Shown here piece by piece: positions 40,507 to 49,576 of a DNA stretch of 64,000 nucleotides. Origin of the DNA: CBFHND01 sp965657085 (GTDB lineage Bacteria > Pseudomonadota > Alphaproteobacteria > Rhodobacterales > Rhodobacteraceae). The stretch is taken from contig CBFHND010000014.1 in assembly GCA_965657085.1 (NCBI GenBank), positions 1 through 64,000 on the forward strand, written 5' to 3'. The position numbers and the translations under genes were made by a program. Each line of letters opens with the position of its first letter. Within the stretch, counting starts at the first letter, position 1. Below the pieces are notes generated by a model. The model was not told the origin of the DNA, searched no databases, and worked only from the letters and a program-made list of their open reading frames with translations.

Positions 40507-43316
40507 GGCTTTTCGCCCTCGTTGTCGTCGCGCGGGTCGTTCTGACCCACGGCCCGGTCGATCACATCTGCGGCCGCCGCCGCCTGTTCGTTCAACATCC
40601 CGGCCAGCGCCCCCATGTCGGCGGCCCCGGTCACCCGGCACAGAAAGGCAACCTCGCCCTGCCCCAGCGCGCTGATCTCCAGCACCCCGTCGCCCAAAAG
40701 CTTGGCGGCCACCTGCAGATCAAAGCAAAGCCGATAAGCGGCCCCAAGCGCCTGCGCATCCGCGTCACTCCAAAGCCCGCAGGCGACACCGCTGGCAATC
40801 CCGGTGCCGACATCGCGGCTCGGGTCGCCCGCCAGCAAAAGCGCCATTTGTGCGGCCAGTTCGATGTCCTGCATCCGGCCCCGGCCCAGCTTGGGGTCGA
40901 AGGGATCGCCCCCGCCCTTGGCCGCCGCGATCCGGTCGCGCATCTCGGCCACGGCGCGGCAGGTGTCGGCGCGGTCGCGGGGACGGGCGACAAGGGATTG
41001 TCGCAGCGTTTCGATATCGCGGCCCAGATCATCGGGGCTGGCGATCACGGCGGCACGGGTCAGGGCAAGGTGTTCCCACAGCCATGCCGCGTCTTCCTGG
41101 TAGCTGCGAAAACTATGCCAGCTGGTGGCCACCGGCCCCTGATTGCCCGAGGGGCGCAGCCGCATGTCGACCTCGTAAAGCCGCCCCTGCGCCGTGCGCG
41201 CGGTCAGTGCGGTGATCATCGCCTGCGTCAGGCGCGCATAGTATTGACGCGTGAGCAGAGGCCTGCGCCCATCCGACGTGTCCTGATCCAGCGGATCATA
41301 GACCACGATCATGTCCAGATCGGACCCGGCATTGAGCCGCCCCGCGCCCAATGAGCCCATGCCGATAACCGCCGCGCCGCGCCCCGGGGGCGGCCCATGG
41401 CGCCGGGCGAATTCGGCCTGCACTTCGGGCCAGAGTGCGGCCACGGCGCTGCGGGCCAGATCGGCATACTGCGCTGCGGCCTGACCCGGTGTGGTCAGCC
41501 CCCGCAACAGGTGCACGCCCACGCGGAAATGCCACTCCTTGGCCCAGCGGCGCGCCATGTCGAGCTTGGCCTCGTAGTCGCCTTCCTCGCGCAGACGGCT
41601 TTGCAATTGGGCCGTCATGCTGTCGGCCCCCGGCCAATCGGCAAAGAAATCGCCACCGATCACCGCGTCGAAAACGCCCGCGTTGCGCGACAGGTGCTGG
41701 GCCAGCGCAGGCGAGGTGCTGACGATGTCCACCAGCAGATCGACCAATTGCGGGTTGGCATCGAAAAGCGAGAAAAGCTGCACCCCCGCGGGCAGCCCCG
41801 CCAGAAACCCGTCAAGCGCGCGCAGGGCCTCGTCGGGGCGGGTGGCCTGCGACAGCCGGTCCAGAAGCTGCGGCTTGATCCGTTCGAAGACCGCAGCACC
41901 CCGGTCACTGCGCAATGCGGGATAGGTGGGCCAGCGCGCAATCAGGGCGGGATCGAAGCTGATGGCGGGTGTTTCTGCGGGCCGTTTGATCGGGTCAGAG
42001 GGGGCAAAGAAGCCTTCGGTGTCGGTGTGCACCTCTTCCAGCCGCCGGTGCAGGTCGGCCTTTAACGCTTCGGTATCGGTGTCCATCATCGCAGCCAGCC
42101 GGTCGAATTCGGCATCGCCGCGGGGCAAGGCATGGGTTTGCGCATCGCGCACCATTTGCAGGCGGTGTTCGACCGTGCGGTGCGCGCGGTAGTGATCCGT
42201 CAGCCGCGTGGCGACATCCTGCGGCACCCACCCCTTGCTCGCCAGCACATCCAGCCCCGGAACCGTGCCGCGCACGCGCAGATCGGCGTCGCGCCCCCCG
42301 GCGATCAACTGGCGGGTCTGGGTAAAAAACTCGATCTCGCGGATGCCGCCGCGCCCCAGCTTCATGTTGTGGCCCGGCAGGGTGATCGGCCCGCCCAGCC
42401 CTTTGTGTTCACGGATGGCAAGGCGCATGTCGTGGGCGTCCTGAATGGCCGCGAAATCCAGATGCCTGCGCCAGACGAAAGGCCGAAGGCTGCGCAGGAA
42501 CCGCGCGCCCGCCGCGGTGTCGCCCGCCGCCGCGCGCGCCTTGATGTAGGCCGCGCGTTCCCATGTACGGCCAAGGCTTTCGTAATACCGCTCGGCGGCT
42601 TCCATGGACAGGCAGACGGGTGTCACCGCCGGATCAGGGCGCAGGCGCAGATCGGTGCGAAAGACATAGCCTTCGCCCGTCAGATCGCTGAGCGTGGCCG
42701 CCATGGCCCGCGTCGCGCGCACGAAAGCGGTGCGCGCATCGTGGAAATCGGCGGGGTCAAAGCGGGTTTCGTCAAAGAGGCAAATCAGATCGATGTCGGA
42801 GGAATAGTTCAGTTCGCCCGCGCCCATCTTGCCCATGGCCAGCACGGTCATGCCTGCTGCCGTGGCCACATCATCCTGCGTCATGCCCGGCAGTTTGCCG
42901 CGCTTGATCTGGGCCGCGATCGCCACGCGCAGGGCCGTGTCGCAGGCGGCATCGGCCAGATCGGTCAGCGCGCCGGTGACCTTTTCCAAGGGCCAGACCC
43001 CACCAAGATCGGCCAGCGCCGCCAAAAGCCCCACGCGCCGCTTGGCCTGCCGCAAGCGCACGCCGGGGTCGCCACCGTCCCATGCGCGCACCGCGTCCAG
43101 TTCATCGTTCAACGCCGCGTCAGGGTCGGCGAAGGCTGCGGTCACCCATTCACCCTCCTTGCCCAGAAGGCCCGCAAGATAGGGGCTGCACCCGGCGGCC
43201 CCGGCCACGAGGGCCTGTTGATCAGCGGAAAGATCGCCCACCAGCGCCCCGGCCTCGGCGCCACGGTCGGCATTGAAGGCCCGTGGCAGGCGGCATGGCG
43301 TCAAGGCGGTGGTCAT
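40503..43316 (-). CDS. glnE: glutamine synthetase adenylyltransferase/deadenylylase
   Basis: This 937-residue protein has two nucleotidyltransferase domains joined by a central linker. The N-terminal adenylyl-removing domain contains GKMGAGELNYSSDIDLICLFDE. The C-terminal adenylylating domain contains GMGSLGAGRLNAGSDLDMIVVYD. Both metal-binding DxD pairs are intact. GlnE adds or removes AMP on glutamine synthetase in response to nitrogen signals carried by PII. It is divergent from the ybaK-like gene with about 90 bp between. Confidence 0.96.
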   Translation of the reverse strand: MTTALTPCRLPRAFNADRGAEAGALVGDLSADQQALVAGAAGCSPYLAGLLGKEGEWVTAAFADPDAALNDELDAVRAWDGGDPGVRLRQAKRRVGLLAALADLGGVWPLEKVTGALTDLADAACDTALRVAIAAQIKRGKLPGMTQDDVATAAGMTVLAMGKMGAGELNYSSDIDLICLFDETRFDPADFHDARTAFVRATRAMAATLSDLTGEGYVFRTDLRLRPDPAVTPVCLSMEAAERYYESLGRTWERAAYIKARAAAGDTAAGARFLRSLRPFVWRRHLDFAAIQDAHDMRLAIREHKGLGGPITLPGHNMKLGRGGIREIEFFTQTRQLIAGGRDADLRVRGTVPGLDVLASKGWVPQDVATRLTDHYRAHRTVEHRLQMVRDAQTHALPRGDAEFDRLAAMMDTDTEALKADLHRRLEEVHTDTEGFFAPSDPIKRPAETPAISFDPALIARWPTYPALRSDRGAAVFERIKPQLLDRLSQATRPDEALRALDGFLAGLPAGVQLFSLFDANPQLVDLLVDIVSTSPALAQHLSRNAGVFDAVIGGDFFADWPGADSMTAQLQSRLREEGDYEAKLDMARRWAKEWHFRVGVHLLRGLTTPGQAAAQYADLARSAVAALWPEVQAEFARRHGPPPGRGAAVIGMGSLGAGRLNAGSDLDMIVVYDPLDQDTSDGRRPLLTRQYYARLTQAMITALTARTAQGRLYEVDMRLRPSGNQGPVATSWHSFRSYQEDAAWLWEHLALTRAAVIASPDDLGRDIETLRQSLVARPRDRADTCRAVAEMRDRIAAAKGGGDPFDPKLGRGRMQDIELAAQMALLLAGDPSRDVGTGIASGVACGLWSDADAQALGAAYRLCFDLQVAAKLLGDGVLEISALGQGEVAFLCRVTGAADMGALAGMLNEQAAAAADVIDRAVGQNDPRDDNEGEKP

Positions 43317-43406
43317 GGCCCTATGTTGCGCCCTGCCCCGCCCTCGTCAATCAATTACGTCACCCACGCCTTGTGCGCCGCCGCGCCCCGGTGCAGGCTG
43401 CCACGC

Positions 43407-43874
43407 ATGAGCAAGAGCCTGAAACGGGTCCGTGCCGCACTGGATGCAGCCGGGTTGCCCGACACGATCACGGAAACGCCGCTGGCCCGCACGGCGGAGG
43501 ATGCAGCAAATGCGCTGGGTTGCGCCGTGGACCAGATCGGCAAATCCATCATCTTCGCAGGCCAATCCAGCGGTGAGGCGATCCTATTCATCACCGCTGG
43601 CGGCAATCAGGTCGACCCGGAGAAGGCCGCCGCACTGGCGGGCGAGCCACTGGGCAAGGCCGATGCCGCATTGGTCCGGGCGCAAACCGGCTTTGCCATT
43701 GGGGGGGTATCGCCCATTGGGCACCTGTCCCCCATCCGCCGCTTTTTCGATCCGCGGCTGCTGGATTTTGCGGTGATTTGGGCCGCTGCAGGCACACCGC
43801 ACCATGTTTTTTCGGTCAACCCGACCTTTCTATGCGAAAAAATAGCCCCTCAAGTCTCGGATTTTACGCCCTAA
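43407..43874 (+). CDS. YbaK/ProX-type aminoacyl-tRNA deacylase
   Basis: This 155-residue protein has the YbaK fold pattern: an N-terminal helix, TAEDAANALGCAVDQIGKSIIFAG, a central KAAALAG, and GFAIGGVSPIGHLSPIRRFFDPRLL. Family members hydrolyse mischarged Cys-, Ala- or Pro-tRNA. The key lysine equivalent lies in QIGKSIIF. It is followed by the two palindromes at 43883 and 43941, so transcription of the next gene starts in between. Confidence 0.85.
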   Translation: MSKSLKRVRAALDAAGLPDTITETPLARTAEDAANALGCAVDQIGKSIIFAGQSSGEAILFITAGGNQVDPEKAAALAGEPLGKADAALVRAQTGFAIGGVSPIGHLSPIRRFFDPRLLDFAVIWAAAGTPHHVFSVNPTFLCEKIAPQVSDFTP

Positions 43875-43882
43875 ATCCAATA

Positions 43883-43903
43883 AATGTAAAAAACATTCAC
43901 ATT
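43883..43903. promoter_or_regulatory. 21-bp palindrome, site 1
   Basis: AATGTAAA-N5-TTCACATT is an inverted repeat with one mismatched pair, and it matches site 2 at 43941 closely. It begins just after the ybaK stop codon and lies about 135 bp before the DUF2852 gene. Confidence 0.6.
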
Positions 43904-43940
43904 TCCGCTTGATTCATTCCGGCTTGATGCCAATCTATTC

Positions 43941-43961
43941 AATGTGAACAGCATTCACATT
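43941..43961. promoter_or_regulatory. 21-bp palindrome, site 2
   Basis: AATGTGAA-N5-TTCACATT is a perfect 8-bp inverted repeat. Its centre is 58 bp from the centre of site 1. The two sites bracket the likely promoter of the DUF2852 gene. A one-mismatch FNR-like box (TTGAT-N4-ATCTA) lies between them at 43924-43937. Confidence 0.65.
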
Positions 43962-44037
43962 CGGGCTCTCAAACGGGTCATGCGGCCAAGACGCCACCCC
44001 GCCCCGGTTCGCAACGCAAACGATGAAAGGTATGACA

Positions 44038-44457
44038 ATGACAACAGTTTCCGCACCTGTCTCTGCGGCCCCCGCACAAGGGTGGTTTTCCAAGACCGAG
44101 GCCTGGTTGGACAACAAGGGCAAAGGCGCATGGATCGCCGCGATGGTTCTTGGGTTCATCTTTTTCTGGCCCGTTGGTCTCGCCCTTCTCTTCTACATGA
44201 TCTGGAGCAATCGCATGTTCAGCAAATCCTGCACGACCCGCCGCCATTCGATGGGCCACGCGATGCGCACGATGCGCCCAACCGGCAACAACGCCTTTGA
44301 CGCCTACAAGGCCGATACGCTGCGCCGTCTCGAAGAAGAGCAGCACAATTTCGAGACCTTCCTCGAGCGTCTGCGCGACGCCAAGGACAAGGCGGAATTC
44401 GACCAGTTCATGGACGAACGCGCCTCGGCCAAATCTGACGACCACGACGACGCCTAG
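44038..44457 (+). CDS. DUF2852 membrane protein
   Basis: This 139-residue protein has one or two close membrane helices (GAWIAAMVLGFIFFWPVGLALLFYMIW) and a cytoplasmic C-terminal coiled coil (ADTLRRLEEEQHNFETFLERLRDAKDKAEFDQFM), the DUF2852 pattern. The function is unknown. Of three nearby ATG codons I chose 44038, because AAAGG precedes it at the right distance. Two palindromic operators lie upstream, so the gene appears specifically regulated. Confidence 0.82.
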   Translation: MTTVSAPVSAAPAQGWFSKTEAWLDNKGKGAWIAAMVLGFIFFWPVGLALLFYMIWSNRMFSKSCTTRRHSMGHAMRTMRPTGNNAFDAYKADTLRRLEEEQHNFETFLERLRDAKDKAEFDQFMDERASAKSDDHDDA

Positions 44458-44529
44458 GCGTGTCATGGCCCTCGGGAGCATCTTCCGGGGGCCGCTTTCC
44501 CTTTCCCTCCTCAGGACAGTTCCAACGTG

Positions 44530-44970
44530 ATGACGATGACCCACCTTGCTGACCCCTTTACGCAACCGCAGTTCTACCGCGATGTGCCGTTCAAGCGGCT
44601 GATGGCATGGTTGGTTGATGCTGTGCTGGTGATCGTGCTTTGTGTGGTGATCCTGCCGTTTACCGCCTTTGCAGGGCTGTTCTTTTTCCCCGCCCTCTTT
44701 GCGGTGATCGACTTTGCCTACCGGATCATCACCCTCACCGGCGGGTCGGGCACCCTTGGGATGCGCCTATTTGCCGTGGAGCTGCGCGATGGATCGGGCG
44801 CACGCTTCGATCTGGGCACCGCGTTCCTGCACACCTTCGGCTATTATCTCAGCTGGGCGGTCTTTCCGCTGCAACTGGTTTCGGCCATCCTGATGTGCAC
44901 CAGCGCGCGGGGCCAAAGCCTGACCGACATGGCGCTTGGCACGGCGATGCTGAACCGGCGCGCCCGGTGA
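44530..44970 (+). CDS. RDD family membrane protein
   Basis: This 146-residue protein has the RDD layout: FKRLMAWLVDAVLVIVLCVVILP with the conserved Arg and Asp in the first helix, a second helix pair (FFFPALFAVIDFAYRIITL), and TLGMRLFAVELRDGSG with the third family motif. RDD proteins are small membrane proteins linked to transport or ion homeostasis. The start may be a GTG three bases earlier. It follows the DUF2852 gene by about 70 bp. Confidence 0.85.
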   Translation: MTMTHLADPFTQPQFYRDVPFKRLMAWLVDAVLVIVLCVVILPFTAFAGLFFFPALFAVIDFAYRIITLTGGSGTLGMRLFAVELRDGSGARFDLGTAFLHTFGYYLSWAVFPLQLVSAILMCTSARGQSLTDMALGTAMLNRRAR

Positions 44971-45077
44971 ACCGCGGCAATCTCCGGTGATCTTGCCAAT
45001 ATAAACCCTGAGTGCGTGTCGGGCTTGCCTCTTGCAAACTGACCGCTATCATCATGTCAGATCAAGCCGGAAGTCTG

Positions 45078-45896
45078 ATGCGTCACACGCTGCCCATTGC
45101 ACCGCAGTTCTATGTCACTGCGCCCCAGCCCTGCCCCTATCTGGAGGGACGGATGGAGCGCAAACTCTTTACCGCCTTGCAGGGTGACAATGCCACGCGT
45201 CTGAACGACAGCCTGTCGCACCAGGGGTTTCGGCGTTCGCAAAACGTGCTCTACCGCCCCTCTTGTGCGGAGTGTTCGGCGTGCCTGTCGGCGCGGATCG
45301 ACGTCGCGGCGTTTACCCCAACGAAAAGCCAGCGCCGGGTGATGCGGCGCAACACCCGGACCCAACGCCGCGCCACCTCGCCCTGGGCCACCGAGGCGCA
45401 ATATGATCTTTTTCGCCGCTACCTCGACAGCCGCCATGCGGACGGGGGCATGGCCGACATGGACGTGTTTGAATTCGCCGCCATGATCGAGGAAACGCCG
45501 GTGCGCAGCCGGGTCGTCGAATACAATGACCCCGAGACGCGCGACCTGATCGGGGTGAGCCTCACGGATGTGCTGAGCGATGGGCTGAGCATGGTCTATT
45601 CATTCTACACCCCTGACATGCCGAACCGGTCCCTGGGCACTTACCTGATCCTCGATCACATCGAGATCGCGCGCGAGGCGGGGCTGCCTTATGTCTACCT
45701 GGGCTATTGGGTGCCGGGCAGTCAGAAGATGGGCTACAAGGCCAAGTTCTCGGGGCTTGAGATTTACCTTGGCGGGTCGTGGCAGGCGCTGAAGGACCCC
45801 GAAAGCTTCAGCCCGGATATGCACCCGCTGTCCAATGATCCGATTGCGGAACAAGTGGCGAATATTTCCCTGCCGGATACGCGGCCGACGCGGTGA
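45078..45896 (+). CDS. bpt: aminoacyl-tRNA:protein transferase (Bpt/ATE-like)
   Basis: This 272-residue protein belongs to the bacterial ATE1-like group, which adds leucine to proteins with N-terminal Asp or Glu and so marks them for ClpS/ClpAP degradation. The cysteine-rich N-terminal domain includes YRPSCAECSACLSARIDV. The catalytic domain has SFYTPDMPNRSLGTYLILDHIEIAREAGLPYVYLGYWV, and a late KAKFSGLEIY. The ATG at 45078 is preceded by GGAAG; an ATG 24 bp earlier has no site. Confidence 0.9.
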   Translation: MRHTLPIAPQFYVTAPQPCPYLEGRMERKLFTALQGDNATRLNDSLSHQGFRRSQNVLYRPSCAECSACLSARIDVAAFTPTKSQRRVMRRNTRTQRRATSPWATEAQYDLFRRYLDSRHADGGMADMDVFEFAAMIEETPVRSRVVEYNDPETRDLIGVSLTDVLSDGLSMVYSFYTPDMPNRSLGTYLILDHIEIAREAGLPYVYLGYWVPGSQKMGYKAKFSGLEIYLGGSWQALKDPESFSPDMHPLSNDPIAEQVANISLPDTRPTR

Positions 45897-45969
45897 ACGG
45901 AACGTAGCGGCGCAGGACTAAGCCGAACACAGTGGGCACGGAATCAAGGGCCGCAGGCCCGCCGTGCCA

Positions 45970-46001
45970 GCGCCGGACCGGCCCCATGGGCCGGCGCTTT
46001 T
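45970..46001 (+). terminator. Rho-independent terminator after bpt
   Basis: GCGCCGG pairs with CCGGCGC, with further pairing inside, and is followed by TTTT. The 282-bp gap from 45897 to 46178 otherwise holds only the opposite-strand terminator at 46120. Confidence 0.7.
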
Positions 46002-46119
46002 GCAGCCCAATCGCCTAAACCAAACGGAAGACGCGTTTGCTGACATAAAGCGCATGAGCGGGTCGGTTCACGCGCCGTCCCCCGGTCCGGCGCTGACACG
46101 GCTTTGGATTGCTCCCATG

Positions 46120-46145
46120 AAAAAAGGCGCCCCGCAGGGGACGCC
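46120..46145 (-). terminator. Rho-independent terminator of the TRAP operon
   Basis: On the minus strand GGCGTCCCC-TGC-GGGGCGCC is followed by six T residues. It lies about 35 bp after the dctM stop codon. Confidence 0.85.
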
Positions 46146-46178
46146 TGTCTATTTCGCCTGACGCATGCGCCCTGCCCC

Positions 46179-48530
46179 TTACCCCATCAGGTCTGGCAGG
46201 ATCGTCACGATCGCCGGGAAGTACCACAGGATCGCAAGACCCAGCACCTGGATCAGCACGAAGGGCACGATACCACGGTAGATGTGGCGGGTTGTGACCT
46301 CCTTGGGAGCAACCCCGCGCAGGTAGAATAGCGCGAACCCGAAAGGCGGCGTCAGGAAGGATGTCTGCGGGTTCACCGCGATCATGATCGTCACCCACTT
46401 GGGATCGAAGGTGCCGCCGTAGATCACCGGCCCCACGATGGGCACCACGATGTAGATGATCTCGAGGAAGTCCAACACGAAGCCAAGGATGAAGAGCACC
46501 AGCATCACGATCAGGAACACCGTGATCTCGTTGTCGAAGCTCTTGAGGAACTGCTGGATGTAGTGCTCACCGCCAAAGCTGATCACCACGAGGTTCAGGA
46601 TCTGCGACCCGATCAGGATGGTGAAGACCATGCTTGTCACCTTGGCCGTCTCCCGCACCACCGGCGTCAGGACGCCCGAGGTGTAGAGGATCCAGCACGA
46701 GAACAGCAGACCGAAGAGTGCGTAGAGATAAGCCGCATAGGCCACAATGAAGGCGATCCAGCTTTGCGCCGACACGTTGTCGAGGTTGATGCGCAGGTCA
46801 AAGTTCACACCCACAAGGATGCAGATGATGATGGCCAGCGTGGACCAGATGATCACCTTGGGACTACGATCCAGATCGGTCAGCTTGCGGTAGGCCGCCA
46901 GCATGATCGCCCCGCCCGCCCCCAGCGCCGCCGCGGGCGTCGGGTTGGTGATCCCGCCAAGGATCGAACCCAGCACCGCAACGATCAGAACCAGAGGCGG
47001 AAAGACCACCCGGATCAGTTCGTTCTGCGCACAGGCTTTCACCCCGTGATAGCAGCCGTAAAGCACCATCCCGAAGGGGATCAGCATCAGCATCACATAG
47101 GCACCGGGCGATGTGGGCGGCCCCACGAGGAACAGATCCACAAGGATTGCCAGTACCACGCCGATGCCACCAATCAGCAGCGGACGCGGATCGCGCGAGG
47201 GCGCGACACCGCGCGCGGTGGTCAGGATCAGACCCAACAGAACCAACAGGATCGCCGTGCCTGTGCCGATGGGGGCCGCAGCCGCCACCTTGGCGTCAAT
47301 GGCCGCTTGCAACGCCTCAGGGCTCAGCCGTTCGGACTGGACCACGCCACCGGCGGCATCAATGGCCACCTGCTGTGCGATGGCTGCATCCCATGCCGCC
47401 TGCCCGTGCAGTTCGATCAGTGCCGCCTGACAGGCTGCGCCGACGTTGGTGCGCAGCGTGGCGCTGTCACCGATGTCGGAGAAGGCGGACACGGTCATGT
47501 TCTGGCTGCCCACGAGGCCAAGATTGCCCAAAAGGATCACACCAACGATCATGGCGATCGGCGCGCCGAGGAACCATGTGAAGGCCTCGGACCGGGTGAT
47601 GGGTTCGGAGTTGGTGCTGCCCATGGGCACGGCGGGTGCCTTTTCGGGGTTCAGGAGCGCATAGCCAAAGGCATAAAGCGCGTAGAGCAGTGCCAGCAGG
47701 ATGCCCGGCAGAAGTGCGGCCTGGAACAGTGTACCCACGGAGACAACCGCAGGCTCCCCCAGATAGGTCAGCGCATCGGTACAGCCCACGGACTGCGCCC
47801 GCGCCTCTTGGGCGGCGGAATAGAGGTCTCCGGCCAAGGTGCCCAGCAGAACGATCACGATGGAGGGCGGAATGATCTGCCCCAGCGTGCCCGAGGCCGC
47901 GATGACCCCGGTGGCAATCTCCGGTGAATAGTTGTTGCGCAACATGGTCGGCAGGGCCAGCAGGCCCATGGTGACCACGGTCGCACCCACGATGCCCGTG
48001 GAGGCCGCAAGGAAGGCACCCACGACCACGATCGACACAGCCAGACCGCCGGGCAGCGGGCCAAAGACGCGCGCCATTGTGGTCAGCAGATCGTTTGCGA
48101 TCTTGGAGCGTTCCAGCGTGATGCCCATAAGGACGAACATCAGAACCGCCAGCAGGGTTTCGATGGACTGGCCCGCCAGAACACGTTCGTTCATGCGGTT
48201 GACGATAAAGGAGACGTTGCGGTCCAGCGCCACTTCCCAGCCCTTGGGAAACACCGGCTCATCGATGCGCGGCAGGTCGGGGTACCTGAAGACACTGATA
48301 CTGTCCGCCTTGACCCCGCTGTTCACAAGGTCGCGGTAAACCTGCGATGACTGGTCAATCGCCTGGTGAATAAGCAACCCCGCGCTGTCGAGGGCTGCGA
48401 TGATCCCGAAGGAAATGATCCCGGCCCCGCCGATGGCGAAAGCCACCGGAAAGCCCGAAAGAATGCCGCCGAACAGGCAGACAAAGACGATGATCAGGCC
48501 GATCTCGACGCCATCAAGTCCAAACAACAT
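46179..48530 (-). CDS. dctM: TRAP transporter large permease, extended form
   Basis: This 783-residue membrane protein is the large TRAP permease, which uses a sodium gradient to move an organic acid brought by DctP. It is nearly twice the usual ~430 residues. The extra length comes from an insertion in the first periplasmic region (SSQVYRDLVNSGVKADSISV to about residue 120) and a larger central one with alternating membrane helices (about residues 245-510). Core motifs such as GATVVTMGLLALPTMLRNNYSPEIATGVIAASGTLGQIIPPS are intact. It overlaps the dctQ stop by one base. The family resembles the mannitol/chloroaromatic type of TRAP systems. Confidence 0.88.
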   Translation of the reverse strand: MLFGLDGVEIGLIIVFVCLFGGILSGFPVAFAIGGAGIISFGIIAALDSAGLLIHQAIDQSSQVYRDLVNSGVKADSISVFRYPDLPRIDEPVFPKGWEVALDRNVSFIVNRMNERVLAGQSIETLLAVLMFVLMGITLERSKIANDLLTTMARVFGPLPGGLAVSIVVVGAFLAASTGIVGATVVTMGLLALPTMLRNNYSPEIATGVIAASGTLGQIIPPSIVIVLLGTLAGDLYSAAQEARAQSVGCTDALTYLGEPAVVSVGTLFQAALLPGILLALLYALYAFGYALLNPEKAPAVPMGSTNSEPITRSEAFTWFLGAPIAMIVGVILLGNLGLVGSQNMTVSAFSDIGDSATLRTNVGAACQAALIELHGQAAWDAAIAQQVAIDAAGGVVQSERLSPEALQAAIDAKVAAAAPIGTGTAILLVLLGLILTTARGVAPSRDPRPLLIGGIGVVLAILVDLFLVGPPTSPGAYVMLMLIPFGMVLYGCYHGVKACAQNELIRVVFPPLVLIVAVLGSILGGITNPTPAAALGAGGAIMLAAYRKLTDLDRSPKVIIWSTLAIIICILVGVNFDLRINLDNVSAQSWIAFIVAYAAYLYALFGLLFSCWILYTSGVLTPVVRETAKVTSMVFTILIGSQILNLVVISFGGEHYIQQFLKSFDNEITVFLIVMLVLFILGFVLDFLEIIYIVVPIVGPVIYGGTFDPKWVTIMIAVNPQTSFLTPPFGFALFYLRGVAPKEVTTRHIYRGIVPFVLIQVLGLAILWYFPAIVTILPDLMG

Positions 48531-49465
48531 CAGTGTGCTCCTTCATAGGCTTCTTCACCTTCGCCCAGCGTGTCGCGGTCGAGGTATTTGCCTTCGCTTT
48601 CCGGCCCCTCCTTCCACTCAAGATACGAGCGGCAGAAGAATGCGATGGCATGGATGAACACCAGTGCCGTGAAAGCGACCAGCAGGATCTTGAACAGGAA
48701 ATAGCCGTTGAAGCCGTTGGGGCTGAAACCGATGGTTTCCACGTTCCAGCGCAAGGCGCGCGATTTCAAAAGCAGACGGTCCAGCGTGTCTGACGCCGAC
48801 GGTTTCGGCACGATAAGGTGCCGCCACAGGAAGTACCAACCATACATCCACGTCACCACGGCCGCGGGGATCATCAGGAAGATCGCGCCAAACATGTCGA
48901 TGACCTTCTTGGTGCGGAACCGCACAGCGCTGTAGATCAGGTCAACACGTACGTGGCCGCCCTGCACAAAGGTGTAGGTCACGCAAAGACAGACGACCAG
49001 GGCATTGTAAAGTTTGAGTTCTTCAGCAAACCAGCTGATGTCGAATTGCAGCGGGATGCCGAACCCGAACGAGATGTCGGGTCGCAGGAAAATACGCTGC
49101 ATGAAGACGATGATGATCTGTTGCAGCACCATCAGGAGGCCCGCCCAAGCGGCCAGTCGGCCAATGCCGTTGGCAAAGCCTTCGAGGGCGCGGACGACCC
49201 CCCACATGAACTTGTTGTAGATCAGGCCGGCGATGATGATCACCAGCGTGATCGCGAACACGGCAAAGAAAAACTCGGTCGATCCGCCGTAATAGACGAA
49301 CCGCATGATGGCTTCCTTGTTGGACCAGTCCAACCACAGGCCCGGATGCGTCACCGCATAGGCTATGTTGTAGAAGGCCATCGCCAGTTCTTGCAGGACC
49401 CAAAGCAAACCGTTGCCGATGCCGCTTATCGCCTGCCCGAATGTGATCGAGCTTTCGTTTTCCAT
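48530..49465 (-). CDS. dctQ: TRAP transporter small permease
   Basis: This 311-residue protein is larger than most DctQ subunits (160-200 residues). It keeps the pattern of four helices that carries ALVVCLCVTYTFVQGGHVRVDLIYSAV and the later LMIPAAVVTWMYGWYFLWRH. An added N-terminal part has two more helices (FFFAVFAITLVIIIAGLIY). It joins DctM to form the membrane part of the transporter. A hairpin separates it from dctP upstream. Confidence 0.88.
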   Translation of the reverse strand: MENESSITFGQAISGIGNGLLWVLQELAMAFYNIAYAVTHPGLWLDWSNKEAIMRFVYYGGSTEFFFAVFAITLVIIIAGLIYNKFMWGVVRALEGFANGIGRLAAWAGLLMVLQQIIIVFMQRIFLRPDISFGFGIPLQFDISWFAEELKLYNALVVCLCVTYTFVQGGHVRVDLIYSAVRFRTKKVIDMFGAIFLMIPAAVVTWMYGWYFLWRHLIVPKPSASDTLDRLLLKSRALRWNVETIGFSPNGFNGYFLFKILLVAFTALVFIHAIAFFCRSYLEWKEGPESEGKYLDRDTLGEGEEAYEGAH

Positions 49466-49532
49466 GATCTATCCCCACCCGATGGGTCCCGGACACCTGC
49501 GCCCGTTCCTCACCGCTCCATTGTCGTGCCGA

Positions 49533-49555
49533 AAGGGCCCCGCGCGGGGGCCCTT
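49533..49555 (-). terminator. intercistronic hairpin between dctP and dctQ
   Basis: AAGGGCCCC and GGGGCCCTT form a 9-bp stem around a 5-base loop, between dctP and dctQ. There is only a short T run. Such hairpins typically allow more binding protein than permease to be made. Confidence 0.6.
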
Positions 49556-49576
49556 CCAGAGTTTTCCAGCCTTGGC

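Noticed and set aside
46563..47927. 454-codon plus-strand frame opposite dctM
   Set aside because: It is antisense to a clear membrane permease and is very rich in His, Gln and Arg, as shadows of membrane genes are.
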